Made by a program: the position numbers and the translations under genes. Below are positions 17,342 to 26,617 of a DNA stretch of 64,000 nucleotides, in pieces. Position 1 is the stretch's first letter, and every line of letters starts with the position of its first letter. The stretch comes from Lottiidibacillus patelloidae. GTDB taxonomy: Bacteria; Bacillota; Bacilli; Bacillales; SA5d-4. Below the pieces are notes generated by a model. That model saw only the letters and a program-made list of their open reading frames with translations, searched no databases and was not told the origin of the DNA. The DNA lies in the NCBI RefSeq assembly GCF_002262935.1, contig NZ_NPIA01000005.1:186001-250000 (forward strand). Direction: 5' to 3'.

Positions 17342-18085
17342 TTAAACGTGTAAAAATTGTTTTACTTTTTCTTTAGGTAAAATATTTCCAACATGGAAAG
17401 AACCGAACTCTCCATAGCGAGCACTAACTTCATCGAAACGCATTTCATAAACCAACTTTTTAAATTGGAGTACGTCATTTGAGAATAATGTAACGCCCCA
17501 TTCCCAATCATCAAAACCGATAGAACCACCGATGATTTGTTTCACTTTTCCAGCGTAACTTCTACCGATCATTCCATGACTACGCATCATTGCGCGACGC
17601 TCATCCATCCCTAAAGAGTACCAATTATCGTCACCTTGGCGACGCTTATCCATTGGATAGAAACAAACGTGATTCCATTTTGGTAAAATTGGTTTTAGAC
17701 GAGCTTGGATTTGTGGGTCTGCATCAGGGTTAGCTCCTGCTCCCATATAGTTACTTAATTCAACAACAGAAACGTAAGAATAAGTAGGAATCGTATATTC
17801 TGCTAGTTTCGTTTTGTTAAACGCTGTTTCAATTTCGTTTAATTCTTCCATTGTCGGACGCAATAACATAATCATAAAGTCTGCCTTTTGGCCAACGATG
17901 CTATACAATCCGTGACTACCTTCATTGTTAGCTTCCGTGTGATTCCATTTTTCCATTAAACTTAAAAATTCTTCAATCGCTTCATAACGCTCATCGCTCG
18001 ATAATCTTTTCCAAGATGACCAGTCAATTGAACGGAAATCATGAAGACAGTACCATCCATCTAACGTTTTAGCTGCTTCGTTCAT
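17342..18085 (-). CDS. hemQ: Coproheme decarboxylase HemQ
   Basis: A chlorite-dismutase-like protein of about 247 residues. It catalyses the last step of the coproporphyrin-dependent heme pathway used by Firmicutes, oxidative decarboxylation of coproheme III to heme b. Visible family features are [12 protein letters not shown] near the start, the conserved [14 protein letters not shown], whose Tyr is the expected catalytic radical site, [20 protein letters not shown], holding the heme-binding His, and [11 protein letters not shown]. The start is placed at ATG 18085; an in-frame GTG at 18097 overlaps the AAGGAG site. The location between gerQ and pta matches B. subtilis ywfI. Confidence 0.93.
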   Translation of the reverse strand: MNEAAKTLDGWYCLHDFRSIDWSSWKRLSSDERYEAIEEFLSLMEKWNHTEANNEGSHGLYSIVGQKADFMIMLLRPTMEELNEIETAFNKTKLAEYTIPTYSYVSVVELSNYMGAGANPDADPQIQARLKPILPKWNHVCFYPMDKRRQGDDNWYSLGMDERRAMMRSHGMIGRSYAGKVKQIIGGSIGFDDWEWGVTLFSNDVLQFKKLVYEMRFDEVSARYGEFGSFHVGNILPKEKVKQFLHV

Positions 18086-18288
18086 ATATTCATTCACTCC
18101 TTAAATTAATAATGATGTTTTCAATATGTAAAACTTGGGACAATAATAATATAACATAGTTTGTCCAAATCTGAGAAAAGACAGACGCCGAACACTCGTA
18201 TGAAATTGCGAACATGTATTAGGATAGGTTATTGTTAGTACATACTATTCAATGAATGAATGATTTACATAAGAAAGAGGGGAAAGCT

Positions 18289-19251
18289 ATGTTTAAAGAG
18301 TTAAAAGAGACGGTTAAAGCAGCATATCCAACAATTGTTTTTCCAGAAGGAACAGATGTAAGAATTTTAGAAGCGGCAGGTAGGTTGTCCACGGATGAAA
18401 TAATAAAACCTATTTTAATTGGAGACAAACAAGAAATAAATAAATTGATTGAGCAGCATAACATTTCTTTTAAAGATGTTGAAGTTATCCAACCTGACCT
18501 TTTCGAAGACTTTTCACAATTGGTAGTAGCCTTTGTTGAGCGCAGGAAAGGCAAAGCAACAGAAGAAGATGCGCGAAAAATTTTATTAGATGAGAACTAC
18601 TTTGGAACAATGCTTGTATATACAAATAAAGCAGATGGTCTAGTTAGTGGAGCTGCACATTCTACCGCTGATACGGTAAGGCCAGCATTGCAAATTATTA
18701 AAACAAAGGAAGGTTTCCGTCGCACGTCTGGCGCGTTTATTATGGTACGAGAAGAAGAGAAATACATGTTTGCGGACTGTGCAATTAATATCTCTCCAGA
18801 TGCCAATGATCTAGCAGAAATCGCAATTGCGACAGCTGAAACTGCTAAGGCATTTAACCTTGATCCTAATGTTGCAATGTTAAGTTTTTCAACGAAAGGA
18901 TCTGCTAAATCTCCTGAAACAGAAAAAGTAATAGAAGCGACAAGAATAGCAAAAGAGCGTGACCCACAATTATTTATTGATGGTGAATTCCAATTTGATG
19001 CAGCGTTTGTCCCGGAAGTTGCAGCAAAAAAAGCACCAGACTCGCCACTCGCTGGAAAAGCTAATGTGTTCGTATTCCCAAGTTTAGAAGCAGGGAATAT
19101 TGGCTATAAAATTGCACAACGATTAGGTGGATTTGAAGCAATCGGACCTATTCTTCAAGGTTTAAATAAGCCAGTGAATGATTTGTCACGTGGGTGTAAT
19201 GTCGAAGATGTTTATAAACTGGCGCTAATTACAGCGGCGCAGTCATTATAA
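18289..19251 (+). CDS. pta: Phosphate acetyltransferase
   Basis: A cytosolic enzyme of about 320 residues that interconverts acetyl-CoA and acetyl phosphate for overflow acetate metabolism with acetate kinase (encoded elsewhere). Recognisable segments include IVFPEGTDVRILEAAGRL, LVSGAAHSTADTVRPALQII, MFADCAINISPDANDLAEIA, LSFSTKGSAKSPE and FVFPSLEAGNIGYKIAQRLG. I set the start at ATG 18289, preceded by AGAGGGGAAAGC; an in-frame ATG at 18256 lacks a site. It is divergent from hemQ. A family A repeat follows directly. Confidence 0.95.
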   Translation: MFKELKETVKAAYPTIVFPEGTDVRILEAAGRLSTDEIIKPILIGDKQEINKLIEQHNISFKDVEVIQPDLFEDFSQLVVAFVERRKGKATEEDARKILLDENYFGTMLVYTNKADGLVSGAAHSTADTVRPALQIIKTKEGFRRTSGAFIMVREEEKYMFADCAINISPDANDLAEIAIATAETAKAFNLDPNVAMLSFSTKGSAKSPETEKVIEATRIAKERDPQLFIDGEFQFDAAFVPEVAAKKAPDSPLAGKANVFVFPSLEAGNIGYKIAQRLGGFEAIGPILQGLNKPVNDLSRGCNVEDVYKLALITAAQSL

Positions 19252-19258
19252 AAAGTTA

Positions 19259-19482
19259 GAGGCTGGAACAATAGTAAAGTGTGTATTAAAAAGCCGAACA
19301 TTAAAATTGTAGTTCCGTCAAAAATTCGGAGACTCCTATGGGAAAAGCACGTATGTGAAGCCCCCACAATAAAGCGTTTTATCGCTTTATTGTGAGGTTG
19401 AGGTAGTGCCCGTGGAAAGCGAAGAATTTTGACGGAAGATCTAAATGTTGATAAGAGCATCATTCTTTTGTCCCAGCTTCTT
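19259..19482. repeat. Family A dispersed hairpin repeat, copy 1
   Basis: The core runs 19313-19437. Outer arms are TTCCGTCAAAAATTC (19313-19327) and GAATTTTGACGGAA (19424-19437). The inner stem CACAATAAAGCG (19365-19376) pairs perfectly with 19383-19394. A second outer pair, GGCTGGAACAA (19261-19271) and TTGTCCCAGCTTC (19468-19480), encloses the whole. Conserved text between arms includes GGAGACTCCTATGGGA and TAGTGCCCGTGGAAAGC. It occupies the gap between pta and a small minus-strand gene. Confidence 0.8.
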
Positions 19483-19484
19483 CT

Positions 19485-19736
19485 TTAAAACCACTGCATA
19501 TGCATACCCTTTAAAAATGTTTCGGTAATAGGATAACCTGAGCTTTCTCCAATGATAGAATCAATTCCACAATAAGGACACAAAGCAGTTTGGGCATTAT
19601 CAATCCACTGCTCAATGTCAGGTGGGCTGAAAATTTTAATGCAATAAAAACACCCACATGTATCATCGTTTTCTAATTCTTGTCGATGATAGGAACTAAA
19701 ACGATGTGCATGTTTATAGTCGTTTTTTTGCAACAC
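19485..19736 (-). CDS. Small protein with a probable zinc-binding cysteine set
   Basis: A protein of about 83 residues I cannot assign to a named family. It has DDTCGCFYCIKIF and TALCPYCGIDSIIGES, two CxxC pairs spaced by about 30 residues as in a zinc ribbon. The C terminus FLKGMHMQWF is unusual. The exact start is uncertain: GTG 19736 or TTG 19733 follow GGGGAG at reasonable distance, while GTG 19742 overlaps the site. It is 22 bases downstream of lipL on the same strand and may be co-transcribed with it. Confidence 0.65.
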   Translation of the reverse strand: MLQKNDYKHAHRFSSYHRQELENDDTCGCFYCIKIFSPPDIEQWIDNAQTALCPYCGIDSIIGESSGYPITETFLKGMHMQWF

Positions 19737-19758
19737 TACCACTCCCCATAAAAATATT

Positions 19759-20598
19759 TTACTTTTCTAGTGCTTTCTCGTTTCGCTTGACTACTCTGTC
19801 ATAGTTTTCATAGTACAGTTCAAGTTCATCTGTTGATAATTGGTTTTGAACAATCTCTTCCGTGTGGAATTGCATTGCTTGTAAAAGGAAAAGGATCATT
19901 TCATGTACATGTTTTTCATTACCGATAATTTCGGAAAGAGAAGCCATTGTAGATGGTTCTACTTTTGGAAAAACTGTTTTTGTTTTTTCTCCTTTTGTAG
20001 CTAAAGTATAAAATTGTTGGATGAGTTTTGCTCGCTCGGAGCCACTACCTGTTATACATAAGTAAATTTGCACAGCTACACCATTTCTTAGGCGGCGTTG
20101 CGATATCCCGGCAAACTTTTTTCCACCAACACTTAAATCATAGCTACCAGGGCAATAAGAACCCATGATTTCTCTTGCTTCAATTGTTAAATTATATTGT
20201 TTTAAACTTTCTTTTATTAATTGAAACATCGCGTCATAGCCACGATCTATATCAATGCCTTGCTCTGTATCGGGAACTACTAGTGAGATGTTTAACACAC
20301 CTTCATCTAATACAACAGCTAACCCACCAGAATTTCGTACGATAACGTTGTAACCATGCCCTTCTAAAAAATTGATTCCTTCTTGCAAATAAGGAAGCCT
20401 TGTATCTGCTATTCCGAGAACAACGGTTTTATGATGAACCCATGAACGAATGCAAGGGTCAGATTTTTTGCTACCTACTTGTGCGCATAGCGTGTCATCA
20501 ATTGCAAAAGACCTTAGTGCACCAAATGCTTCACCAAGTGTCGTTTGGTCAATATAGCGCCACTTCTTTTGGGTTAATAATGTTTCATTGTTACTCAC
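19759..20598 (-). CDS. lipL: Octanoyl-[GcvH]:protein N-octanoyltransferase LipL
   Basis: A 279-residue enzyme of the biotin/lipoate ligase fold. In Bacillus, LipL moves octanoyl (later lipoyl) groups from GcvH to the E2 subunits of 2-oxoacid dehydrogenases. The active-site region IMGSYCPGSYDLSVGGKKFA holds the acyl-accepting Cys149 and a conserved Lys, and RNSGGLAVVLDEGVLN is the substrate loop. Residues SWVHHKTVVLGIADTRLP also match. The start is GTG 20598, 6 bases after AAGGTGA. The position between pta and ywfO equals B. subtilis ywfL. Confidence 0.9.
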   Translation of the reverse strand: MSNNETLLTQKKWRYIDQTTLGEAFGALRSFAIDDTLCAQVGSKKSDPCIRSWVHHKTVVLGIADTRLPYLQEGINFLEGHGYNVIVRNSGGLAVVLDEGVLNISLVVPDTEQGIDIDRGYDAMFQLIKESLKQYNLTIEAREIMGSYCPGSYDLSVGGKKFAGISQRRLRNGVAVQIYLCITGSGSERAKLIQQFYTLATKGEKTKTVFPKVEPSTMASLSEIIGNEKHVHEMILFLLQAMQFHTEEIVQNQLSTDELELYYENYDRVVKRNEKALEK

Positions 20599-20724
20599 TA
20601 GAAATCACCTTCATGTCTAAAATGCTTTATTTATTATAGCATGTTTTATACCAGTCATTGACAAATGTCGAGGAGAATCGCAAAATAGAAAATAATGTGT
20701 TTTTTGAAAGGGTAGGTGCTCGCC

Positions 20725-22029
20725 TTGAAATTTCTGAGCGAGAAATTAAACGAAGAAAAAGTTTTTAAAGACCCAGTTCACCGTTATATTCATGTTCGAT
20801 TTCGCTTAATATGGGAGCTAATCGGGACGAAGGAATTCCAACGATTACGTCGAATTAAGCAGTTAGGAACAGCATACTTTACTTTCCACGGAGCGGAACA
20901 TAGCCGCTTTAACCACTCATTAGGTGTCTACGAAATAGCACGCCGCATCATTGATTCGTTTGAAGATATTGAAGATGTAGAGAAGTGGTCAGATCATGAT
21001 CGAATGCTTTGTATGTGTGCTGCATTGTTACATGATTTAGGTCATGGACCATTTTCGCATTCCTTTGAAAAAGTTTTCCAACTTGATCACGAAGATTTCA
21101 CACGTAAAATAATTTTAGGCGACACTGAAATTAATGAAGTCTTAAAAAAGGTAAGTGAGAATTTCCCTCAAGAAGTGGCTGATGTTATTGCGAAAACGTC
21201 AGACAATAAACTAGTCGTTAGCTTAATTTCTAGTCAAATTGATGCCGATCGTATGGATTATTTATTACGAGATGCATACTACACTGGGGTAAGTTATGGT
21301 CAATTTGATATTGAGCGTATTTTACGAATTATGAGACCACATGGCGATCAAACAGTTATTAAGCATAGTGGTATGCATGCGGTAGAGGACTATATTATGA
21401 GCCGTTACCAAATGTATTGGCAAATTTACTTCCACCCAGTTTCAAGAAGTGCTGAGGTAATTTTAACGAAAATATTACACCGAGCGAAGCAACTTTATGA
21501 AGAAGGGTTCACATTTAAATTGCCTCCACACCACTTTTACTCTACTTTTGACGGCAATGTATCAGTTGAAGATTACTTAAAGTTAGATGAAGGCGTGGTC
21601 ATGTACTACTTCCAAATTTGGCAAGAGGAAAACGATGAAATTTTGCAAGACTTATGTCGACGCTTTATGAATCGTAATTTCTTTAAGTATGTGGAATTTA
21701 ACCCGAATGACCACATGAAAGAATGGTATAAATTGATGGCTTTATTTAAAGAAGCCGGTATTGACCCAGAGTACTATTTAGTAGTAGACTCATCTTCTGA
21801 CCTTCCTTATGACTACTATCGTCCAGGGGAAGAAGGGGAGCGTTTACCTATTAACTTGTTAATGAAAAATGGTGAATTGCGCGAACTTTCACGCCAATCA
21901 GAAGTGGTTGAATCGATTGCAGGTAAGCGTAGAACAGATCATAAATTATACTTCCCATTAGATATATTGATGGATGAAAAAGACAATGGGGAAATTAAAA
22001 GGAACATTAGAGAAATTTTATATAAATAG
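20725..22029 (+). CDS. ywfO: HD-domain nucleotide phosphohydrolase YwfO
   Basis: A protein of about 434 residues of the HD superfamily, related to bacterial dNTP triphosphohydrolases. Motifs: FKDPVHRYIHV and FQRLRRIKQLGTAYFTFHGA near the N terminus; HSRFNHSLGVYEIARRI; the metal-binding ALLHDLGHGPFSHSFE; and SSQIDADRMDYLLRDAYYTG. The H, HD and D metal ligands are all present, so it is likely active on (deoxy)nucleoside triphosphates. I place the start at TTG 20725, 6 bases after TAGGTG; an in-frame GTG at 20716 overlaps that site. It is followed after 14 bases by ywgA. Confidence 0.85.
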   Translation: MKFLSEKLNEEKVFKDPVHRYIHVRFRLIWELIGTKEFQRLRRIKQLGTAYFTFHGAEHSRFNHSLGVYEIARRIIDSFEDIEDVEKWSDHDRMLCMCAALLHDLGHGPFSHSFEKVFQLDHEDFTRKIILGDTEINEVLKKVSENFPQEVADVIAKTSDNKLVVSLISSQIDADRMDYLLRDAYYTGVSYGQFDIERILRIMRPHGDQTVIKHSGMHAVEDYIMSRYQMYWQIYFHPVSRSAEVILTKILHRAKQLYEEGFTFKLPPHHFYSTFDGNVSVEDYLKLDEGVVMYYFQIWQEENDEILQDLCRRFMNRNFFKYVEFNPNDHMKEWYKLMALFKEAGIDPEYYLVVDSSSDLPYDYYRPGEEGERLPINLLMKNGELRELSRQSEVVESIAGKRRTDHKLYFPLDILMDEKDNGEIKRNIREILYK

Positions 22030-22043
22030 GGGAGGATACTGCT

Positions 22044-22559
22044 TTGCTCAAGGATCACGCGAAACTATTAGCCCTATTCCAACGTGCAGGGGAAGTTGTT
22101 GGGCGGAAAAAACTACAAAAAATTGTTTACATTGCAAAAAAATTAAACTTCCCTTTTAATGAAAAATACCAATTTCACTTTTATGGACCGTACTCTGAAG
22201 AGGTCACTTGTCGAGTAGAAGAATTATGTAATTTTAAGTTTATTGAAGAAGTAAAAGAGAAAAAAGGCGGATACTTCCAATATCGCTATACGCTTACACC
22301 AGAAGGGGAAACGTTTTTAAGTCATCATGATGTGGACATGCCCGCATTAGAAAATGTTGTTTCAAGTATGAATGGAAAGAGCTCACGTTTTCTAGAGCTT
22401 GTCTCAACAGTTCTTTACTTTGATGAATTAGAGAAAGATGAAGTGAAAGAAAAAATAACTACATTAAAAGCGAAACAGCGCTATACAGATGATGAGATTG
22501 AAGAAGCTTACGAATATATTAATCTACTAACACAACTACAAACAGAACTTCATTGTTAA
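22044..22559 (+). CDS. ywgA: YwgA family protein
   Basis: A 171-residue soluble protein of unknown function starting at TTG 22044 behind GGGGAGG. It begins LKDHAKLLALFQRAGEVVG, contains KLQKIVYIAKKLNFPFNEKY, FHFYGPYSEEV and YRYTLTPEGETFLSHHD, matching B. subtilis YwgA, which also follows ywfO. The N-terminal part resembles a winged-helix-like fold of antitoxin SocA/Panacea type, suggested by KLQKIVYI and HFYGPYS; that link is tentative. Co-transcribed with ywfO; a strong terminator follows. Confidence 0.8.
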   Translation: MLKDHAKLLALFQRAGEVVGRKKLQKIVYIAKKLNFPFNEKYQFHFYGPYSEEVTCRVEELCNFKFIEEVKEKKGGYFQYRYTLTPEGETFLSHHDVDMPALENVVSSMNGKSSRFLELVSTVLYFDELEKDEVKEKITTLKAKQRYTDDEIEEAYEYINLLTQLQTELHC

Positions 22560-22561
22560 CG

Positions 22562-22602
22562 AAAAAGGTTTGAGGAATATAACTCCTCAAACCTTTTTTT
22601 TT
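22562..22602. terminator. Bidirectional terminator after ywgA
   Basis: GGTTTGAGGA at 22567-22576 pairs with TCCTCAAACC at 22584-22593, flanked by A-run upstream and nine T downstream, so it works on both strands. Confidence 0.9.
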
Positions 22603-22606
22603 GCAA

Positions 22607-23200
22607 TTATTTATTTACATATCTAATTTTTGCTGCCCATAGCTTATCTGCAATTAATTTTCCTTTAGAATCAAAGCCTCGAATAATATATTTATCACGA
22701 TTGTGATCATTACTATCCAAAACAAATAATGTGTAATTATTAGTTACTTCTTCAACATCATAATATTCTTGATTAGCTCTTACATCATCAAGCGTCATAC
22801 TGTAGGGAGAACTAGTATGTAATCTTCCAAGGTGGTTACCAACTGTTATATATTGAATGCTAGAATTAGCAGATGTTTTTATTGCTAGTAAAAATCCATC
22901 TTTGCCATCCAATTCGGAAGTGCCAAAACCGGTAACTGCGAAAGGTTTATCTTTTTCAATAGATTGATCTGTAGATTCCCCGCTATATTTATACAACAAA
23001 TGAAAAACGCTTTCTATTCTTGCAACGCCAAATGTCCCAAGGTCGGGATCTTCAAACAAAATTGCTTTACCATAGACCGTGTCTTTTGAAAGTACATGTT
23101 TGCCAGTAATGGTACTAGCTGCGGTAAAGCCAAAGCCACTAAACAAACTATATATAAGAGGAAATAATACGATTAAAACCAATATGTAATATCTTTTTTT
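22607..23200 (-). CDS. Membrane-anchored extracellular protein, unknown function
   Basis: A protein of about 197 residues. The N terminus MKKRYYILVLIVLFPLIYSL is a signal anchor. The extracellular part contains HVLSKDTVYGKAILFEDPDL, ARIESVFHLLYKYSGES and AKIRYVNK but matches no family I recognise. I take ATG 23200 as start because GAGAGG lies 7 bases upstream; an earlier in-frame codon at 23242 has no such site. It is monocistronic, with a shared terminator. Confidence 0.7.
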   Translation of the reverse strand, partial: KKRYYILVLIVLFPLIYSLFSGFGFTAASTITGKHVLSKDTVYGKAILFEDPDLGTFGVARIESVFHLLYKYSGESTDQSIEKDKPFAVTGFGTSELDGKDGFLLAIKTSANSSIQYITVGNHLGRLHTSSPYSMTLDDVRANQEYYDVEEVTNNYTLFVLDSNDHNRDKYIIRGFDSKGKLIADKLWAAKIRYVNK

Positions 23201-23367
23201 CATAATTAAACCTCTCTTACTATCATTATTTAGCATTATCATACCATAGATAAATACTGGGAAATTGTCATTGTCAGTCGAATGCGAATAGATGCAACGT
23301 TCTCGAATAAAATATAGTAATTTATTAGTTCTTATAGTTAATTAGTAGTGATGGAAGGGTGAGCGTG

Positions 23368-23652
23368 ATGAAAAATAAATTATTAATTGCTCTATTTGTA
23401 CTTGGTGTTTTTGTTACTTCATGTGGTTTACTAAACATGCTTAATTCGAAAATAAACTATATGTATTCGTATGGTGCGCTCGTTATAGGTATTGTCATCC
23501 TGGCAATCCCAGTAGGGTATGTGAAATGGCGTTTAGGTAAACTGTGGCTAACTTTTAAAAATGGTCAGGATTTTAAGGAAGTCATGGCATCTCTAATTAA
23601 GTATGAAGTAGAATTTGGGTCGAATTATTCGAAGAAAAATTCTCATCATTAA
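23368..23652 (+). CDS. Small two-helix membrane protein, unknown function
   Basis: A protein of 94 residues. Two hydrophobic helices are evident: LLIALFVLGVFVTSCGLLNM and YGALVIGIVILAIPVGYV, joined by a short loop, with a basic-polar cytoplasmic tail ending in SNYSKKNSHH. The first helix holds SCG but no good lipobox context. The start is ATG 23368, 8 bases after GGAAGGG. No family recognised. A CPBP protease gene lies 95 bases downstream on the same strand. Confidence 0.65.
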   Translation: MKNKLLIALFVLGVFVTSCGLLNMLNSKINYMYSYGALVIGIVILAIPVGYVKWRLGKLWLTFKNGQDFKEVMASLIKYEVEFGSNYSKKNSHH

Positions 23653-23747
23653 TGCAATTTTTGTTTACCAAAATGGTAAAAATAGGATATTATACTTATA
23701 GGTAATAGTATAATAGTACTAGTATTTTATGATTGGAGGGGTTAAGT

Positions 23748-24527
23748 ATGAAAGCGTTTAATATGAAATTATATTTAATTTTTCTTGGGTTATCATCAAT
23801 TGGAATAGTAGGCCTTATTCCTTACACAATGAAGGCAAACAAGGAATTAATTGCCGAGCTAGATCTAAACCCAGCCTTAATTGCTGCAATTCAAGGAGTG
23901 CAGATGATTGTTCTTACAGCTGTACTTCTCTTTGTTGGACTTCTTATTTGGAAGAAGGCTGGATTTCAGTCAGTCATAATTGAGAAGTGGCTCCAAAAGC
24001 AGAAAATAACGATTAATATAAAAAAATATACTCTTATATCTATTGGATGGGGAACTGTTGCATCTTTATTAATTGTTCTTACTAGTTTTACATATGAAAA
24101 ATTAAGTTTCGTTGAGAAGTCGTCAACCAATGAACCGATGTTATGGTGGGAAGCGATATTGGCAAGCTTTTACGGTGGGTTTGCTGAAGAAATAATGATG
24201 CGTTTATTTTTAGTGTCATTGCTTGTAATATTATTGAGTAAATTATTTAAACAAAAGGAAAATAAAAAACCTATTATATATGTATTATCTATCATCCTAG
24301 CAGCAGTAGTGTTTGGAGTTTTGCATTTACCACTTTTAACAACGACAGATTTAGGATTCACCTCTATTTCGATTAGTTATGTATTATTAATGAATGGATT
24401 AGCTGCGATAGTTTTTGGGGTATTGTATTGGAAAAAAGGAATCGAAGCTGCCTTTATTGCTCATTATACAACAGACATTTGGATTCACTATATCTTTCCG
24501 ACTTTCTTTAGTTTTACGCTTATATAA
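23748..24527 (+). CDS. CPBP family intramembrane metalloprotease
   Basis: A membrane protein of about 259 residues. The diagnostic motifs of the CAAX protease / bacteriocin-processing (Abi) family are present: GGFAEEIMMRLFLV (EExxxR) near residue 150, FGVLHLP (second motif His) near 190, and AAFIAHYTTDIWIH at the end. These supply the metal-binding Glu and His residues. Members cleave membrane substrates or provide self-immunity to bacteriocins; no bacteriocin gene is visible here. The start is ATG 23748 with GGAGGGG 6 bases upstream. Confidence 0.85.
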   Translation: MKAFNMKLYLIFLGLSSIGIVGLIPYTMKANKELIAELDLNPALIAAIQGVQMIVLTAVLLFVGLLIWKKAGFQSVIIEKWLQKQKITINIKKYTLISIGWGTVASLLIVLTSFTYEKLSFVEKSSTNEPMLWWEAILASFYGGFAEEIMMRLFLVSLLVILLSKLFKQKENKKPIIYVLSIILAAVVFGVLHLPLLTTTDLGFTSISISYVLLMNGLAAIVFGVLYWKKGIEAAFIAHYTTDIWIHYIFPTFFSFTLI

Positions 24528-24540
24528 TGACTAAAACGGA

Positions 24541-24575
24541 AACACCCCACTACAAGAGTAGTAGGGTGTTTTTTT
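24541..24575 (+). terminator. Rho-independent terminator after the CPBP protease
   Basis: AACACCCCACTAC at 24541-24553 pairs, with one mismatch, with GTAGTAGGGTGTT at 24558-24570, followed by T residues. It may also serve the purine permease on the other strand. Confidence 0.85.
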
Positions 24576-24585
24576 CCTGGCTGGA

Positions 24586-25896
24586 TTAATGTTGTACAAA
24601 AGCAAGTAAGTAAATAAATAGCAGTGCAAAAATATAAAGTAAATAGTGAACTTGACGCCATTTTCCACTAAAGATTTTTAATATTGGGTATGCGATGAAA
24701 CCGAAGGCAATACCTGTAGCAATACTAGAAGTAAGTGGCATTGCTAAAATAACTAAAAATGCAGGAAACGCTTCATCAAATTCATTCCAAGTAATTTTCC
24801 CAATTGCCACCATCATGTATGAACCTACAATAATTAATGCTGGGGCTGTAATTGCAGCAACGTTTGATACTGCACCGACTAACGGGCTAAAGAAAGCAGC
24901 AACAATAAATAACATCGCAACAGTAAATGTTGTTAAGCCAGTACGACCTCCTGCAGCTACACCACTTGAAGACTCAATATAAGCAGTCGTTGGGCTAGTA
25001 CCGAACATTGCTCCAACAGAAGTTGCGACAGAGTCAGCTAGTAATGCTTGTTTTGCTTTTGGTAATTTATTATTTTTTGTAAGACCAGCTTGCTCAGCGA
25101 CACCGATCATCGTTCCAGTCGTATCAAATAGTGTTACTAGTAAAAAGGCAAATACAACGGCATATAAACCATAATTAAAGACATCAACAAAGGAAAGTAG
25201 CGGGTTTGAGATAACTAAATCTGGCATGCTTGGAACTGCGAATATGTCCGTTGCTATTACTAAATAATCAGTAAAATAAGCGACAATAGCAGTTGCAATC
25301 ATTCCGACAAACAATGCCCCAGGCACTCGCAAAACAATGAAAACTAGTGTTACAAATAAACCGAATAATGAAAGTAAGACTGTTGGAGATTGTAAGTTTC
25401 CTAGTGTAACTAATGTTTGCTCATTAGCGACTACTAGCCCTGTCATACGCAAACCGATAAACGCAATAAATAGACCAATACCAGCAGTAATTGCATACTT
25501 TAAGTTTGCTGGAATCGCATTAATTAATACTTCGCGAAATTTTGTTAATGATAATAGTACAAATATAATACCGGCAACGAAAACTGCACTAAAAGCAGTT
25601 TCATATGTAATAGTTTCAGAGTTTCCAACGACATAAAAAGCAAAATATGCATTTAACCCCATACCAGGAGCGATTGCTATTGGGTAGTTAGCGAAAAGTG
25701 CCATCCATAATGTTCCTAATACTGCTGCTATAATTGTAGCCATAAATGCTGTTTGGAAAGGGACACCAGCGAATTCTAATATTGAAGGGTTAACTACGAT
25801 TATATATACCATCGTTAAAAAGGTAGTAAAACCTGCTAATAATTCTGTTTTAGTATTTGTGCGATTTTCTTTTAACTTAAAGATGCGATCTAACAT
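24586..25896 (-). CDS. Guanine/hypoxanthine permease (AzgA/PbuG type, NCS2)
   Basis: A transporter of about 436 residues with some 12 to 14 helices. The N terminus ELLAGFTTFLTMVYIIVVNP, PIAIAPGMGLNAYFAF, and the central TLFDTTGTMIGVAEQAG and TSPTTAYIESSSGVAAGGRTG identify the AzgA-like branch, which imports purine bases with protons. B. subtilis PbuG and PbuO are close relatives; I cannot tell which. The start is ATG 25896, preceded by GGAGG; in-frame codons up to 25920 lie before that site. No purine riboswitch is seen in the short upstream region. Confidence 0.88.
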   Translation of the reverse strand: MLDRIFKLKENRTNTKTELLAGFTTFLTMVYIIVVNPSILEFAGVPFQTAFMATIIAAVLGTLWMALFANYPIAIAPGMGLNAYFAFYVVGNSETITYETAFSAVFVAGIIFVLLSLTKFREVLINAIPANLKYAITAGIGLFIAFIGLRMTGLVVANEQTLVTLGNLQSPTVLLSLFGLFVTLVFIVLRVPGALFVGMIATAIVAYFTDYLVIATDIFAVPSMPDLVISNPLLSFVDVFNYGLYAVVFAFLLVTLFDTTGTMIGVAEQAGLTKNNKLPKAKQALLADSVATSVGAMFGTSPTTAYIESSSGVAAGGRTGLTTFTVAMLFIVAAFFSPLVGAVSNVAAITAPALIIVGSYMMVAIGKITWNEFDEAFPAFLVILAMPLTSSIATGIAFGFIAYPILKIFSGKWRQVHYLLYIFALLFIYLLAFVQH

Positions 25897-26065
25897 AATA
25901 ACCTCCATAATTACGAACATTTAAAACAACAAACTAAATATTATTCGCTTTTGTGGCAAAAAGCAATAGTTTTTTCAAATTGAGCAGAAACAATTATTTT
26001 AGGACAGAGTGCCGATATGATAAAATAACGTCATACGTTGTGCACCGCTTGAAGGAGGACAAAAA

Positions 26066-26605
26066 ATGGACTTACTTAATAATGATGATAAAAATAAAAA
26101 GAAAAAAGGTAATGGTTTTACAATCATTACAAATGACCCGACAGATGGTCATGGAGGGTTTGGTTCTGGCTCTGCAGGTGTATTGAGTTTAAGCAATATG
26201 TCGCCTGTAATCGTCGATACGGAAGATGGAGATGCATACATCGATATGGGTGCAATGCATGCAAGAAGTGCTGTTGAAAAACGCATCAAATTCCTACCTA
26301 ATCGTGAAGAAGTACCTAATGGGAAATTGTATTGGCTTGTGTGGGTACAAGTAGAAAGAAAAGAAGATGGTCCTTATTATGCTGGAGTTGCTAGCTGTGA
26401 GATGCGAATTGATGAGAGCATTCGTCGTGGCTATAAAAGTTTACCTGAACATGTAAATAATATGGATAAAGCATTAAAAGGGAAGATTATTGTTGATCAC
26501 ATGGATGAGAAATCGAAAAAGATTTTAGCTGATTTCTTAAAGGGATATGATGAGAGTATGTGGGATCGTTCAAGTGAGCAATTGAAGGCTGACTTAATTG
26601 GTTAG
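26066..26605 (+). CDS. ywhD: YwhD family protein
   Basis: A 179-residue cytosolic protein of unknown function conserved in Bacillaceae. It starts MDLLNNDDKNKKKKGNGFTI and contains DPTDGHGGFGSGSAGVLSLS, YIDMGAMHARSAVEKRIKF and LYWLVWVQVERKEDGPYYAG. ATG 26066 is preceded by an excellent GAAGGAGG. It lies divergent from the purine permease and upstream of pbpG, in the B. subtilis order, but separated here by almost 1 kb of repeats. Confidence 0.85.
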   Translation: MDLLNNDDKNKKKKGNGFTIITNDPTDGHGGFGSGSAGVLSLSNMSPVIVDTEDGDAYIDMGAMHARSAVEKRIKFLPNREEVPNGKLYWLVWVQVERKEDGPYYAGVASCEMRIDESIRRGYKSLPEHVNNMDKALKGKIIVDHMDEKSKKILADFLKGYDESMWDRSSEQLKADLIG

Positions 26606-26617
26606 TATTATTTAAGG

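Noticed and set aside
25897-26065. Purine riboswitch upstream of the guanine/hypoxanthine permease
   Set aside because: B. subtilis pbuG has one, but no conserved purine-aptamer loop sequences or anti-terminator structure are visible here.
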